Positions 27,307 through 36,195 of a DNA stretch of 64,000 bases are shown one piece after another; position 1 is the stretch's first letter; every line of letters begins with the position of its first letter. The position numbers and the translations under genes are program-made. The stretch is from assembly GCF_033097525.1 (NCBI RefSeq), contig NZ_CP109907.1, positions 682,001 to 746,000 on the forward strand. Reading direction: 5' to 3'. Source of the DNA: Sphingobacterium sp. UGAL515B_05. Its GTDB lineage: Bacteria > Bacteroidota > Bacteroidia > Sphingobacteriales > Sphingobacteriaceae. A model generated the notes under the pieces. That model saw only the letters and a program-made list of their open reading frames with translations, was not told where the DNA came from and did no database searches.

Positions 27307-29913
27307 TTAGTTTAATTCTAAGGTATTTGCAATACGTAGTAAAAGATCCATGTAATGCGATTTTGTAGTCGCGTCACCTGTCCCCTGCTTTTGTTTCAGC
27401 AACTGGTAAATCTCATATAGTTCAGCACGTTTATAGGTCAACATATCGGAAGTGCGTATCATGCCAGTGACATGTACATTCCGAAGTCCCGTTTGTGAAG
27501 AGGATGCATGTTGCGGATGTAAACATAGATCAGGTTGTGTCGCTTCAACCAGTTGCTCAATGCCTGCCAGTTTCTTCGCATTTAATTTCTCCATGGATTT
27601 ATTGGTAGATACCATCAGAACATCCACATAGTTTTGTTGTAGCATCCGTGTCTTAAGATCCAACGATTGTCCACTGATGGTTTTAGCAAAGATCGTCTGA
27701 CGTACTGAAGTTAGAAACTCAGGTGCACTCCATGCTTTTCTACTTCCAAAAAGATTTTCCATCTCAACCATACGCAGCAAACGTTCATCATTGACCAGTT
27801 TATACAACATAGCGTATTGAAATTCACGCTGTAAGTTATAAGGAGCATACTCAAATGGTCCTATTGGAGAATCTTTCAATGGAAAAGTTTTTGCCATCAG
27901 CTCTGGGACGAACAACCACTCGGGCATGTAAAAGACATTCTTCTTGAGGTATTCCAAAGCACGCACTTGTTTGTCTTTTGGTACTGGACTATAGGCATCT
28001 TTTTGATCACCCAAAACTGCATTTTCCAGATATATACCCCCGATATTATTTAAGACATGGTCCGCATACGCGTACCATTGTCCGACTACACCCATATATA
28101 ATTTACCGGCACGGTAGTAATCATCACCTACATTAGTGGTCCAGTTGATAATATTAGGCATCATACGACGCAGATTCAGCATGCCGTATTCACCAGCTTT
28201 CATCGCGTCGTCACCAAGATCTTCCGACTGAGCCCGCGGATCAACGATATTTTTAGAATCTTGCTGTTCACCGTAATGGTAAATAGGATCATGTACATGG
28301 CTGTCAATTTCCTTTCTCAACAAAGGAATTTCATCCCAAGGTTGCGTTTTGCCATACCAACGGTAAGCCCAGCCAATAGCATACTTGTCGTAAGCACCGA
28401 TCACGGGAGTGATCTGTTCCACACCATCTTCGGGTTGTGCCACATAGTTAAAACGAGCGTAATCCATAATTGAAGGAGCAGTCCCACCCATTTTGGCGGT
28501 GAAGCTTTTGCTACGCAATGAATCAACAGGAAAACTTGCCGAGGAGCCCATGTTATGCATAAGACCCAAGGTATGCCCAATTTCATGGGAAGAAACAAAG
28601 CGAATAGCATGTGCCATTTTTTCATCCGAAAACACATTGGATCGTACCGATGTATCTACTATACCTGTTTGTATACGCATCCAGCTATTTAAAATCGTCA
28701 TGACGTTGTGCCACCAGATCACATCGGCTTCAAGGATCTCCCCCGAGCGCGGATCGACCACAGAAGGTCCCATGGCATTAGCCTGAGCAGATGCTGCATA
28801 AACGATCGAGGAAACATTGGCATCATCGGGATCAAATTTGACACTATCCGGCTGTTGTTTGGCCAGAATTGCATTTTTGAAACCAGCAGCTTCAAAGGCA
28901 ACCTGCCAATCATGAACTCCATCGATGATCGCTTGTCGCCACTGTTTTGGTGTCGCCGGATCTAAATAAAAGACAATCGGTTTCTTTGGTTCGACCAACT
29001 CCCCTTTCAGATACCGCGCTTTATCTTCGTCACGCGGTTCTAAACGCCAGCGATTGACCAGATTTTTCTTATCCAGTTCCTGTTGTTTATCATTAAAATA
29101 CCACCGTGGTGAAGTAAAGAAACCTACTCTTGGATCTGCAAACCGCGCAACCATAGGATTTTCAGGCAATTCGTAAAGGTTACTTGTAATTTCTAAAGAA
29201 ACCGGTACAGATTCATTACCTTCAGTCACCTTGGTAGAGAATACAGACTTCACAACGATATTATTCGCATAGGATTTAATGTCTTCAACGGTAGATATAC
29301 TCGTTTTAGGTGAAGTTCCCAAACCCAAAGACGTAAACACATCCGTAAAGCTTTTTTCTGAACCATCAAATACTTTGTTGACTTTGATCACCACGGCACT
29401 TGAATCCTTTGAATAGCTTTCAATTTTAAAAGATTCAATATAAGAAGGGCGATAATTATCATATACCGAAGCGGCTATTGCGTCACCTTTAGGGACTTCA
29501 ACCTGAGGCTTAATCTCCGAAACCCACACCTCTTTCTTCTCTTTGCGAAGTGTAAACCGGATGACCTTATTTTCATAATTCATCCCTTTGTTTACCCCAG
29601 CCTCATTCAAGGCCAACGGTACAGAAGATAGCTTTTGGATCAACAATATATCTTGCCCCATCTTTTTCAATGGAATTTCAAAGTAGTAGTTGTTTTCTTT
29701 ACGGATCACAGTAAACATTCCACTATCCACACGCGCATCTTTCAACAATTTGTCGTATGCAGCTGTAGAATCTTTCTTTGCCGTAGAATCTTTGGCAGAA
29801 GTAACCGTCTCTTTTTTTCTTAAACCTACTGTTTGCAATATAGAACAAGATTGCATTAGACCCGCCGAAAATAAAAGACCAATGGCTAGCTTAGTATAAG
29901 TGTTTTTCATCAA
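27307..29913 (-). CDS. HExxH zinc metalloprotease lipoprotein (DUF5117/DUF4953 type)
   Basis: Lipobox MQSC (Cys 23), a Lys/Ser-rich linker (33-52), a beta-rich N-terminal region (about 60-250) and a metzincin-like catalytic domain with HEIGHTLGLMHN: zinc ligands H443, H447 and H453, catalytic E444. Next to it is SVVDPRSGEILEADVIWWHN, also typical of the family. The C-terminal 300 residues are helical (KVLEYLKKNVFYMPEW-type region). The 868-residue length is normal. Being a lipoprotein in a SusCD unit, it is probably on the cell surface and cuts proteins whose products pass to the transporter. It is the first gene after the intergenic region with the 21-bp-phased repeats. Confidence 0.9.
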   Translation of the reverse strand: MMKNTYTKLAIGLLFSAGLMQSCSILQTVGLRKKETVTSAKDSTAKKDSTAAYDKLLKDARVDSGMFTVIRKENNYYFEIPLKKMGQDILLIQKLSSVPLALNEAGVNKGMNYENKVIRFTLRKEKKEVWVSEIKPQVEVPKGDAIAASVYDNYRPSYIESFKIESYSKDSSAVVIKVNKVFDGSEKSFTDVFTSLGLGTSPKTSISTVEDIKSYANNIVVKSVFSTKVTEGNESVPVSLEITSNLYELPENPMVARFADPRVGFFTSPRWYFNDKQQELDKKNLVNRWRLEPRDEDKARYLKGELVEPKKPIVFYLDPATPKQWRQAIIDGVHDWQVAFEAAGFKNAILAKQQPDSVKFDPDDANVSSIVYAASAQANAMGPSVVDPRSGEILEADVIWWHNVMTILNSWMRIQTGIVDTSVRSNVFSDEKMAHAIRFVSSHEIGHTLGLMHNMGSSASFPVDSLRSKSFTAKMGGTAPSIMDYARFNYVAQPEDGVEQITPVIGAYDKYAIGWAYRWYGKTQPWDEIPLLRKEIDSHVHDPIYHYGEQQDSKNIVDPRAQSEDLGDDAMKAGEYGMLNLRRMMPNIINWTTNVGDDYYRAGKLYMGVVGQWYAYADHVLNNIGGIYLENAVLGDQKDAYSPVPKDKQVRALEYLKKNVFYMPEWLFVPELMAKTFPLKDSPIGPFEYAPYNLQREFQYAMLYKLVNDERLLRMVEMENLFGSRKAWSAPEFLTSVRQTIFAKTISGQSLDLKTRMLQQNYVDVLMVSTNKSMEKLNAKKLAGIEQLVEATQPDLCLHPQHASSSQTGLRNVHVTGMIRTSDMLTYKRAELYEIYQLLKQKQGTGDATTKSHYMDLLLRIANTLELN

Positions 29914-30292
29914 ATAATTATTTTTGAGCTCGCTTTCAAAGGCATAAATGAGCTCGTGGCATTCTATTTGTTTTTCACTGGTGACGACGTAACATCAACC
30001 GAAAATCCATTGTTGATCCTAAGCCTGTTTTAGCTTCGGATGTTGAATCAGAAAGTAATTGCATCTATTCCATGGAGGTCAATCATAAGTTGCACTTTAT
30101 AAAGACCTTGGCATTTTATGGGATAAGATTAGGCTAATCACAAACTAAAACCGCTGGATTAAGAGCCAAATTTGTTAAAAATATTGTACAGAATAACACA
30201 TAAAGGGATGAACACGTCGTTCAGAGTGATGAACACGCACTATAAAAACATGAATACGTAGACACCTCCAATTTCATTATTCATATACAGCA
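29914..30292. other. 379-bp intergenic region between the kinase and the protease
   Basis: No gene seen. It carries the three phased repeats (30207-30258) and a near-consensus minus-strand -7 box, CAAATTTG at 30167-30174, which would start transcription toward the protease with a leader of about 250 nt. Confidence 0.6.
30207..30258 (-). promoter_or_regulatory. Three 21-bp-phased direct repeats, probable LytTR-regulator binding sites
   Basis: GATGAACACG at 30207-30216 and again at 30228-30237, and CATGAATACG (8/10) at 30249-30258. Starts are exactly 21 bp apart, two helical turns. On the minus strand each reads CGTGTTCATC or CGTATTCATG; two of the three contain the GTTnAT core of LytTR-type sites, which are known to be direct repeats with about 21-bp period. 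They lie 33 bp upstream of a possible -7 box for the protease-SusCD operon. Confidence 0.65.
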
Positions 30293-31687
30293 TTATGCGA
30301 GTGGTAATCGCACAATAAATTGCCCCGACGCTATCCCGAAATGAAAACCTGCCATGGCATAGTAACTATAGATGGATGACAAATAATTGAGCCCGTACCC
30401 CTCACCTTCAAGCTCTGCACCCTGTCTGGGCTGCCAGTTGTTGCTAACCTCCAGCAGGTTGGTTTCGGGTATATAGATTAAACGAATAGTAAGCGGATTC
30501 TCTATCGAAATGCGTGTATGCTTTATCGCATTCTCAATCAGCATTTGCAAACCTAAACGTGGAATTTTCTGTTCTAATAATTCTCTTGGAATATTTATAT
30601 CCATATCCTGCAATGCCGCGCCGAACCGCACCTGCTGCAAAAAGAAATAGGCTTTGGCCAATTCCAGTTCCTCCCTTAGCGTAGACCATTCTGCCTCATC
30701 TGTACGCAACATTTTACGATAAACCTTGGTCATCTTTCCAATAAAAGACTTGGCCAGTTCATCGTCTTTTCCGATCAGGTACTGAAGCGACCCAAATGTA
30801 TTGAATAGAAAATGTGGATTGATCTGTTGTCGCAATTGTACGAGACGCATCTGCGTATATTCATTTTCCTGCTTCAGGGCCAGCAATTTCAATTGTTGAA
30901 TCTTGCGTCGCTCCATAACATTGAAATAGATCAATACCATCGCCACCAACATTAACCCCACCCCGAGCAAGATACTATAGGTCAACAGTTCCTGGATTTC
31001 TTCTTCAATGCTCAACAAGAGAACATACACCTTGATTTCACCACCAACAAACAGAATGTTACAGGGATACGAATTAACCATCACGTCCAGCTGCAGAAAA
31101 TCTGACTGAACAATTTGTCCCTGTTTTGACACAGCGGAAGTATTTCTCTTTCCCCATGTTCGATTATCAGGAGAATAAACACAGATGCCGCGGTCATCAT
31201 AGATCTCAAAATAAGCCCGCCTTCCGAAATTGAGCTTTGCAAAATAAGCATTCAGCTTTTCGATATCCATATAGATATGATATAACCGATGATTTATTGT
31301 TCGTGTCCGTAACAATGTTAGCATCCTATGGCTCATATAATCAGGTTGGCCGACCGGGATAATGACCAATAAGGAATCACCACTTTCCTTTGGATCAAAC
31401 GTGGGTTGTTCCAATATTTTTTTTTCAGAAAGGTACAGATCCTGCTGTAGCAATTCCAATTGCTTTTTGACAAGAAACATATTCTCATCCGCAAAATCGA
31501 TCAATATTCTTTTCTTAAGACGATCAACTTTATGATGGATAACACCGAGCAATCCCCCTCCTACCAGCAGCAGCAACAACAAACAGACAATCAGGATAAT
31601 ACTATTTTTCTGTTCGGCATTTTTAAATCGAAATTTCACGGCGCAAAAATACATCAAAATTTTCAAAGCTTTAGCAAACAAGTTCAT
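30293..31687 (-). CDS. LytS-type sensor histidine kinase
   Basis: Two transmembrane helices (about 29-50 and 234-256) bracket a periplasmic sensor of about 180 residues with a stretch RRAYFEIYDDRGICVYSPD that resembles Cache/PDC-type sensors. The cytoplasmic part has a short coiled coil (260-285), then the His_kinase motif QINPHFLFNTFGSLQYL with phosphoacceptor H292, and an ATPase domain with the N-box LIENAIKH. These features define the LytS/YehU class that pairs with LytTR regulators. The matching regulator is at 21809. The longest start was kept; a Met at residue 12 is a possible alternative. The intergenic region downstream carries the candidate binding sites. Confidence 0.9.
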   Translation of the reverse strand: MNLFAKALKILMYFCAVKFRFKNAEQKNSIILIVCLLLLLLVGGGLLGVIHHKVDRLKKRILIDFADENMFLVKKQLELLQQDLYLSEKKILEQPTFDPKESGDSLLVIIPVGQPDYMSHRMLTLLRTRTINHRLYHIYMDIEKLNAYFAKLNFGRRAYFEIYDDRGICVYSPDNRTWGKRNTSAVSKQGQIVQSDFLQLDVMVNSYPCNILFVGGEIKVYVLLLSIEEEIQELLTYSILLGVGLMLVAMVLIYFNVMERRKIQQLKLLALKQENEYTQMRLVQLRQQINPHFLFNTFGSLQYLIGKDDELAKSFIGKMTKVYRKMLRTDEAEWSTLREELELAKAYFFLQQVRFGAALQDMDINIPRELLEQKIPRLGLQMLIENAIKHTRISIENPLTIRLIYIPETNLLEVSNNWQPRQGAELEGEGYGLNYLSSIYSYYAMAGFHFGIASGQFIVRLPLA

Positions 31688-31752
31688 AAGAAAGCTCTAA
31701 CCCAGCCTTTTGTCAATGAAAAACGACATATTCCAAGAGCTAACCAAAATAA

Positions 31753-34700
31753 ATGGCGCATTTAATAAAGATTAATAATAATTTTCTGATTTTTGTAACC
31801 ACAAAAAATTACAAAGTGTCAAAAGCAACATTTATAAAAGTTGTGAAACGTATCGCTATCGTTTTTACAAGCATCGTCGTACTACTCGTTATCAGCATAT
31901 TATCTATTCCCTATATATTCGAAAATGAAGTAAATAGCAAGGTCAAATCACTCGTAAACGAGCATATTACTGGTGAGTTAAATTATTCAAAAGTAAGATT
32001 AACCTTCTTTGATCAATTCCCTTTGCTTACTGCATCGATGGATGATGTCTTACTAAAAGGGGCCGAGCCTTTTAAAAACGATACGCTGCTCGCCGCGAAA
32101 AAAGTCAGTTTTGGTGTGGACCTTATGAGTCTTCTCAAATCTAAAATTGTCATCGATAAATTTATCGTGAACAGCGGAAAGATCAACATCTTGGTTGATT
32201 CTATGGGAAATGCCAATTATTCTATTTATAAATCCACCCCGTCAGATTCAACAAAAACACAAGATAATGCAGAAAGTAGCGCTTTGGCTTTTCAATTAAT
32301 TAAACTTGAAAAAACAAATCTCCATTATGAGGACCGCTCCATTCCGCTTCAGATAGAGGCAAAAGATCTCGAATATGAGGGTAAGGGAGATCTGATGTCA
32401 AATATTTTTGACTTGAACACACGTGCAAAAATTGAATCCTTTTCATTTTCCTTTGACAATGAATTATATGTGGACAAAAAGTCGATCGATGCCAATTTGC
32501 TAACACGGATCAATACCAATACGTTATCCTTCGTCTTCGAACGAAATGATATTAAAATAAATCAATTACCAGTTCGTTTCCGTGGATTGTTGTCTTTTAT
32601 TTCCCATGGTTATCACCTAGATTTTAAATTAAAATCACAGGAAAGCACCTTGGCCGAATTACTTTCATTAGTCCCAAATAGCTATGCCTCTTGGATCAAG
32701 GACCTCTCCGTGAAAGGTACATCTGAGGTTTTTGTTAACCTAGAAGGTGATTATATTGTCGACAACAACAAAATGCCTAATCTTTCACTTGGGCTCATGG
32801 TCAACAATGGCTTTCTCGCGTATAAACAATCCACCAATCCGCTAACAGACTGGAATGCAAAATTACGGATAGACTTGCCGGCACTGAATCCAGACTCACT
32901 ACAAATTGATCTTAAACAATTTGACTTTAAAGTTGCTTCAGGCTATTTCAATGCACAGGGCAACATTGCGGGTTTACACCCTGTAACCGTGCATGCCAAC
33001 ATAAAAAGTGATCTTAATCTCGATAAACTCCATGCCTCGCTACAGTTTCCCGATTTTTCTTTCGGTGGAAAGTGGAATCTTGACGCAAAAATCGACGGCA
33101 CATACGCCAAAGCTGTTCGCAAGGTAGGGCTCCAAAAGCGCGAACAGGAATACGTCGCATCCATTCCTACTTTTGATATCAAAAATACACTCGTAGATGG
33201 TAAATTCAAATTGGCTAAGCTCCCACAGGGATTGGACAAAATTGCCTATCGTCTAGAAGCAAAGGATCCCGATGGCCAGTTAAAAAGTGCATCAATAGCA
33301 ATCCATGACATTTCTGTTCAGGCACTTAACAACTATATAAAAGGATTTATTTCAATAACAGATTTTAATAAAATTGCAGTCAATTCGGATTTAAAGGCAT
33401 CATTTAATTTAGCAGATATCAAAAATTTCTACCCAATTAAACAAGTCGAATTGGCCGGATTGGTGGATGTCAACCTGATAGCAAAAGGTTATGTGGATCT
33501 CAAGCGAAACATTTTTCCCGAAACCAATACGTCCATCGTGATGAAGAATGGGTTAATCAAGTCAAATGATTATCCTATCCCGATGGAAAATATTCAGGTC
33601 GAAGCTTTTGTCAATAGCGAAAAAGGTTCACTTCGAGATCTGAATGTCAAAATTCTACCAGTATCATTTACATTTGCTGGTGAACCTTTTTTCTTGAATG
33701 CAGACCTCAAGAACTTCAATAACATCAAATACAACATACAGTCCAAGGGTAAGCTCAATCTCGGCCCTATTTATAAACTCTTTGCATTGGATGGTACCAA
33801 TGTCGATGGCTTTATCTATACGGATTTCAGTTTAAAAGGCTTACAGAGCGATGCCACCAATGGTCATTATAACCGACTCCAAAATAGCGGTCGGTTAAGT
33901 ATTGGAAATATCCAAGTTCAGTCCGACATGCTTCCACAGCCTATTGCAATTAGAAGTGGGAACTTCAGTTTCAATCAGGAGAAAATGAATTTCGATAAAT
34001 TCCTGGTTGCCTATGCTAAGAATGATATTTCCATCAAAGGATATCTCAACAATATTATTAATTATGCAACAAGTAGTCAAGCACCGTTAAAAGGTCAATT
34101 TACACTCAGCAGCAAGAAAATCAATGTGGATGATTTCATGGTTTTTGCCAGCCCTAGTTCGTCTACAACAGCAAGCTACTCCGAAAGCGGTGTGGTTCTT
34201 CTCCCCAAAAATTTGGACGTTCAGGTCTTAGGGCTTGTCAACGCCATATCATATAACAAAATGAATATCAAAGATTTCAAAGGAGACCTACAGGTAAAAG
34301 AAGGTAAGATGACACTGAATAAAACAAACTTTGAACTCGCGGGACTAAAAGTAGATATGAACGGAAGTTATCGTCCCATAAATCCACGTAGAGCAAGTTT
34401 TGATTATGCGGTGAAAGCCGACAGCTTTGATATTCAACGCGCTTACAAAGAAATACCGATGTTCAGAGAAATGGTTAGCTCTGCCAAAAATGCTTATGGT
34501 CTTGTTTCATTGGATTACAAATTGGGTGGTCTATTGAATGGCAATATGCAACCTATAATGCCTTCTATCGTCGGCGAGGGATCCTTAACACTAAATCAGA
34601 TTAAGTTCAGAGGCTTCAAACTACTCAATGGAATTAGTCAATCTACTTCCAAAGAAAAATTGAAGGATGGCGAAGTAAAAAAAGTTGTTATTAAATCCCA

Positions 34701-34989
34701 TATCAAAAATAATGTGATGACCATCGAACGCACGAAAATGAAAATGATGGGATTCAGGCCCCGCTTTGAAGGTCAAGTAACCTTAGACGGACGGATGAAC
34801 CTGGGTTTTAGACTGGGCTTACCTCCTTTTGGAATCTTTGGGATACCTATGCGAATTACGGGCACTCCAGATAACTTTCACTTAAAAATGGGAAAATACA
34901 AAGAAGAGGATCTCGACATGGACATGGATGACGAGGACAGTAAAGTATATAAAGAATCTCAAAAAGTGCAAGAAACACAGACTAAGTAA
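31753..34989 (+). CDS. AsmA-family (TamB/DUF748-like) inner-membrane-anchored protein
   Basis: One N-terminal transmembrane helix (about residues 31-54) followed by about 1000 residues of beta-rich sequence ending in an AsmA-like C-terminal module (EGSLTLNQIKFRGFKLLNGI, LDGRMNLGFRLGLPPFGIFGIP) and an acidic tail DLDMDMDDEDS. AsmA-like proteins are anchored in the inner membrane, extend through the periplasm and are linked to outer-membrane lipid transport or assembly. The ATG at 31753 is the first start; a GTG at 31816 would place the helix nine residues from the N-terminus, closer to the family norm, and sits just after a -7-like GATTTTTG at 31788-31795, so the true start may be 31816. Confidence 0.85.
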   Translation: MAHLIKINNNFLIFVTTKNYKVSKATFIKVVKRIAIVFTSIVVLLVISILSIPYIFENEVNSKVKSLVNEHITGELNYSKVRLTFFDQFPLLTASMDDVLLKGAEPFKNDTLLAAKKVSFGVDLMSLLKSKIVIDKFIVNSGKINILVDSMGNANYSIYKSTPSDSTKTQDNAESSALAFQLIKLEKTNLHYEDRSIPLQIEAKDLEYEGKGDLMSNIFDLNTRAKIESFSFSFDNELYVDKKSIDANLLTRINTNTLSFVFERNDIKINQLPVRFRGLLSFISHGYHLDFKLKSQESTLAELLSLVPNSYASWIKDLSVKGTSEVFVNLEGDYIVDNNKMPNLSLGLMVNNGFLAYKQSTNPLTDWNAKLRIDLPALNPDSLQIDLKQFDFKVASGYFNAQGNIAGLHPVTVHANIKSDLNLDKLHASLQFPDFSFGGKWNLDAKIDGTYAKAVRKVGLQKREQEYVASIPTFDIKNTLVDGKFKLAKLPQGLDKIAYRLEAKDPDGQLKSASIAIHDISVQALNNYIKGFISITDFNKIAVNSDLKASFNLADIKNFYPIKQVELAGLVDVNLIAKGYVDLKRNIFPETNTSIVMKNGLIKSNDYPIPMENIQVEAFVNSEKGSLRDLNVKILPVSFTFAGEPFFLNADLKNFNNIKYNIQSKGKLNLGPIYKLFALDGTNVDGFIYTDFSLKGLQSDATNGHYNRLQNSGRLSIGNIQVQSDMLPQPIAIRSGNFSFNQEKMNFDKFLVAYAKNDISIKGYLNNIINYATSSQAPLKGQFTLSSKKINVDDFMVFASPSSSTTASYSESGVVLLPKNLDVQVLGLVNAISYNKMNIKDFKGDLQVKEGKMTLNKTNFELAGLKVDMNGSYRPINPRRASFDYAVKADSFDIQRAYKEIPMFREMVSSAKNAYGLVSLDYKLGGLLNGNMQPIMPSIVGEGSLTLNQIKFRGFKLLNGISQSTSKEKLKDGEVKKVVIKSHIKNNVMTIERTKMKMMGFRPRFEGQVTLDGRMNLGFRLGLPPFGIFGIPMRITGTPDNFHLKMGKYKEEDLDMDMDDEDSKVYKESQKVQETQTK

Positions 34990-35034
34990 ACGCGTAATTA
35001 GTTTTTTAGTAAATCCAGTCGACACAATAGTGCT

Positions 35035-35094
35035 CAATTAAAAACGTTATTAAGTTAACAGAAAGATTTGTTAACTTAATAACGTTTTTAATTG
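35035..35094. repeat. Perfect 25-bp inverted repeat touching the next start codon
   Basis: Positions 35035-35059 and 35070-35094 are exact reverse complements around a 10-nt loop. The inner part (CGTTATTAAGTTAAC stem) is flanked by AAAAA on one side and TTTTT on the other, as in a bidirectional terminator for the AsmA-like gene. Its last base is directly before the ATG at 35095. Confidence 0.9.
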
Positions 35095-35631
35095 ATGAAA
35101 ACTATGAGATACATACTAATTATACCCCTTGCGGTTCTATCCATCTGCAGTTGGTCCAGTTTCAATACCGTTAACGATCAGAAAAATCCCTTATATGGGA
35201 AAGTATTCCGTGAGATCAACGAAATTGCTGAATTAAAATCTTATACCTACACAACTGGCGCACTTATTGAAACCGACAAGAATGCACAGGGCGATTATCG
35301 CTTTGCTGCCGGCTATTTTACAAATGCCAAAAATGGTGTTTGTATTTTAGAGGAATTATTACCCGATGATAGCAAAGGTAAAGTCAAATACAAGATTTTG
35401 GATACCATCAATATCCAAAAACTGAAGTCCAACGAGCAGCTTAGCTTATGCAACTGCAAGCAAGGTGACAAACCAAACAGTGAAATTATAGCCATTAGCC
35501 GGGTCGATGAAAGCAAAGAATATTTCGACAAAATCGTCAAGGCATGGCGCATGGATACCAAAAGCCAGAAAATTATTCCTTTAAAAGACACAAAAGGTAT
35601 AAGCTGTCTCAATGAAGGCTACGGCATCTAG
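35095..35631 (+). CDS. Small exported protein of unknown function
   Basis: A 178-residue protein with a signal peptide (MKTMRYILIIPLAVLSICSW, then a Ser-rich cleavage region). The mature part is mixed alpha/beta, with a CNC motif (LCNCKQGD) and one more Cys near the C-terminus (ISCLNEG), which could form a disulfide. I recognise no family. The frame extends 3 bp further upstream to a TTG inside the inverted repeat; the ATG at 35095 is preferred. No promoter can be placed between the repeat and the ATG, so the transcript must start inside or before the repeat. It has no obvious operon partner. Confidence 0.65.
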   Translation: MKTMRYILIIPLAVLSICSWSSFNTVNDQKNPLYGKVFREINEIAELKSYTYTTGALIETDKNAQGDYRFAAGYFTNAKNGVCILEELLPDDSKGKVKYKILDTINIQKLKSNEQLSLCNCKQGDKPNSEIIAISRVDESKEYFDKIVKAWRMDTKSQKIIPLKDTKGISCLNEGYGI

Positions 35632-35646
35632 AAGCGACAGGGTTTT

Positions 35647-36060
35647 TCAAATCAAGCCGTCAGCCTTCAACTTGTCAAACACATGCAAAACGCCAATGAC
35701 CTGGATCGGTTCTTCCAGGTACTCTTGGTGTGAAAAATAACGAACGGCGCCAATCTCATTACTGGGTTCGATCTGTTCTGTTAATGGATACAAAAAACAA
35801 TCTTGTTCCATGATAACCTCTGGCACAAGCCCATATGCCGGGGCTGTAACATGGCAATAATAGGATATTTTATCCGGATCCAGATTGATATTTAGCTCCT
35901 CCAAAATCTCACGACGAAGGGACTGCAGAGCTTCCTCCCCCGCATCAATCTTTCCCCCCGGCAGATACCATGCCTTTCTATTGTTGCTATACGCTAATAA
36001 TAATTTATCCTCCTTAATACTCACTAAACCCGCTGTAGGCAAACATTTTGTTGTTGTCAT
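35647..36060 (-). CDS. NUDIX hydrolase
   Basis: A 137-residue protein with a Nudix box at residues 36-58: G36, E42, then REILEELNI, matching Gx5Ex7REUxEExGU except that N replaces the last G. The strand before it (AWYLPGGKIDAG) is the standard lead-in. Such enzymes cleave nucleoside diphosphates linked to another group, as house-cleaning or signalling hydrolases; the substrate is not readable here. It converges with the small exported protein, 15 bp apart, and is divergent from nothing obvious; 135 bp separate it from the aminotransferase gene upstream on the same strand. Confidence 0.88.
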   Translation of the reverse strand: MTTTKCLPTAGLVSIKEDKLLLAYSNNRKAWYLPGGKIDAGEEALQSLRREILEELNINLDPDKISYYCHVTAPAYGLVPEVIMEQDCFLYPLTEQIEPSNEIGAVRYFSHQEYLEEPIQVIGVLHVFDKLKADGLI

Positions 36061-36195
36061 GAAATGTATTATAAGCTATTACTGATTAAATACGCTAGAT
36101 GTGAAATTACTTCTTTTACGACATTTATCAAAGCGCGACAGCTAATTTGGAGAATCCTTCATTAAAACTTTGCACAAAATCAATAGAGAGGCTAA

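Noticed and set aside
28401-28965. Several 60-100 codon frames opposite the metalloprotease gene
   Set aside because: Antisense shadows of a clear 868-codon gene with an intact active site.
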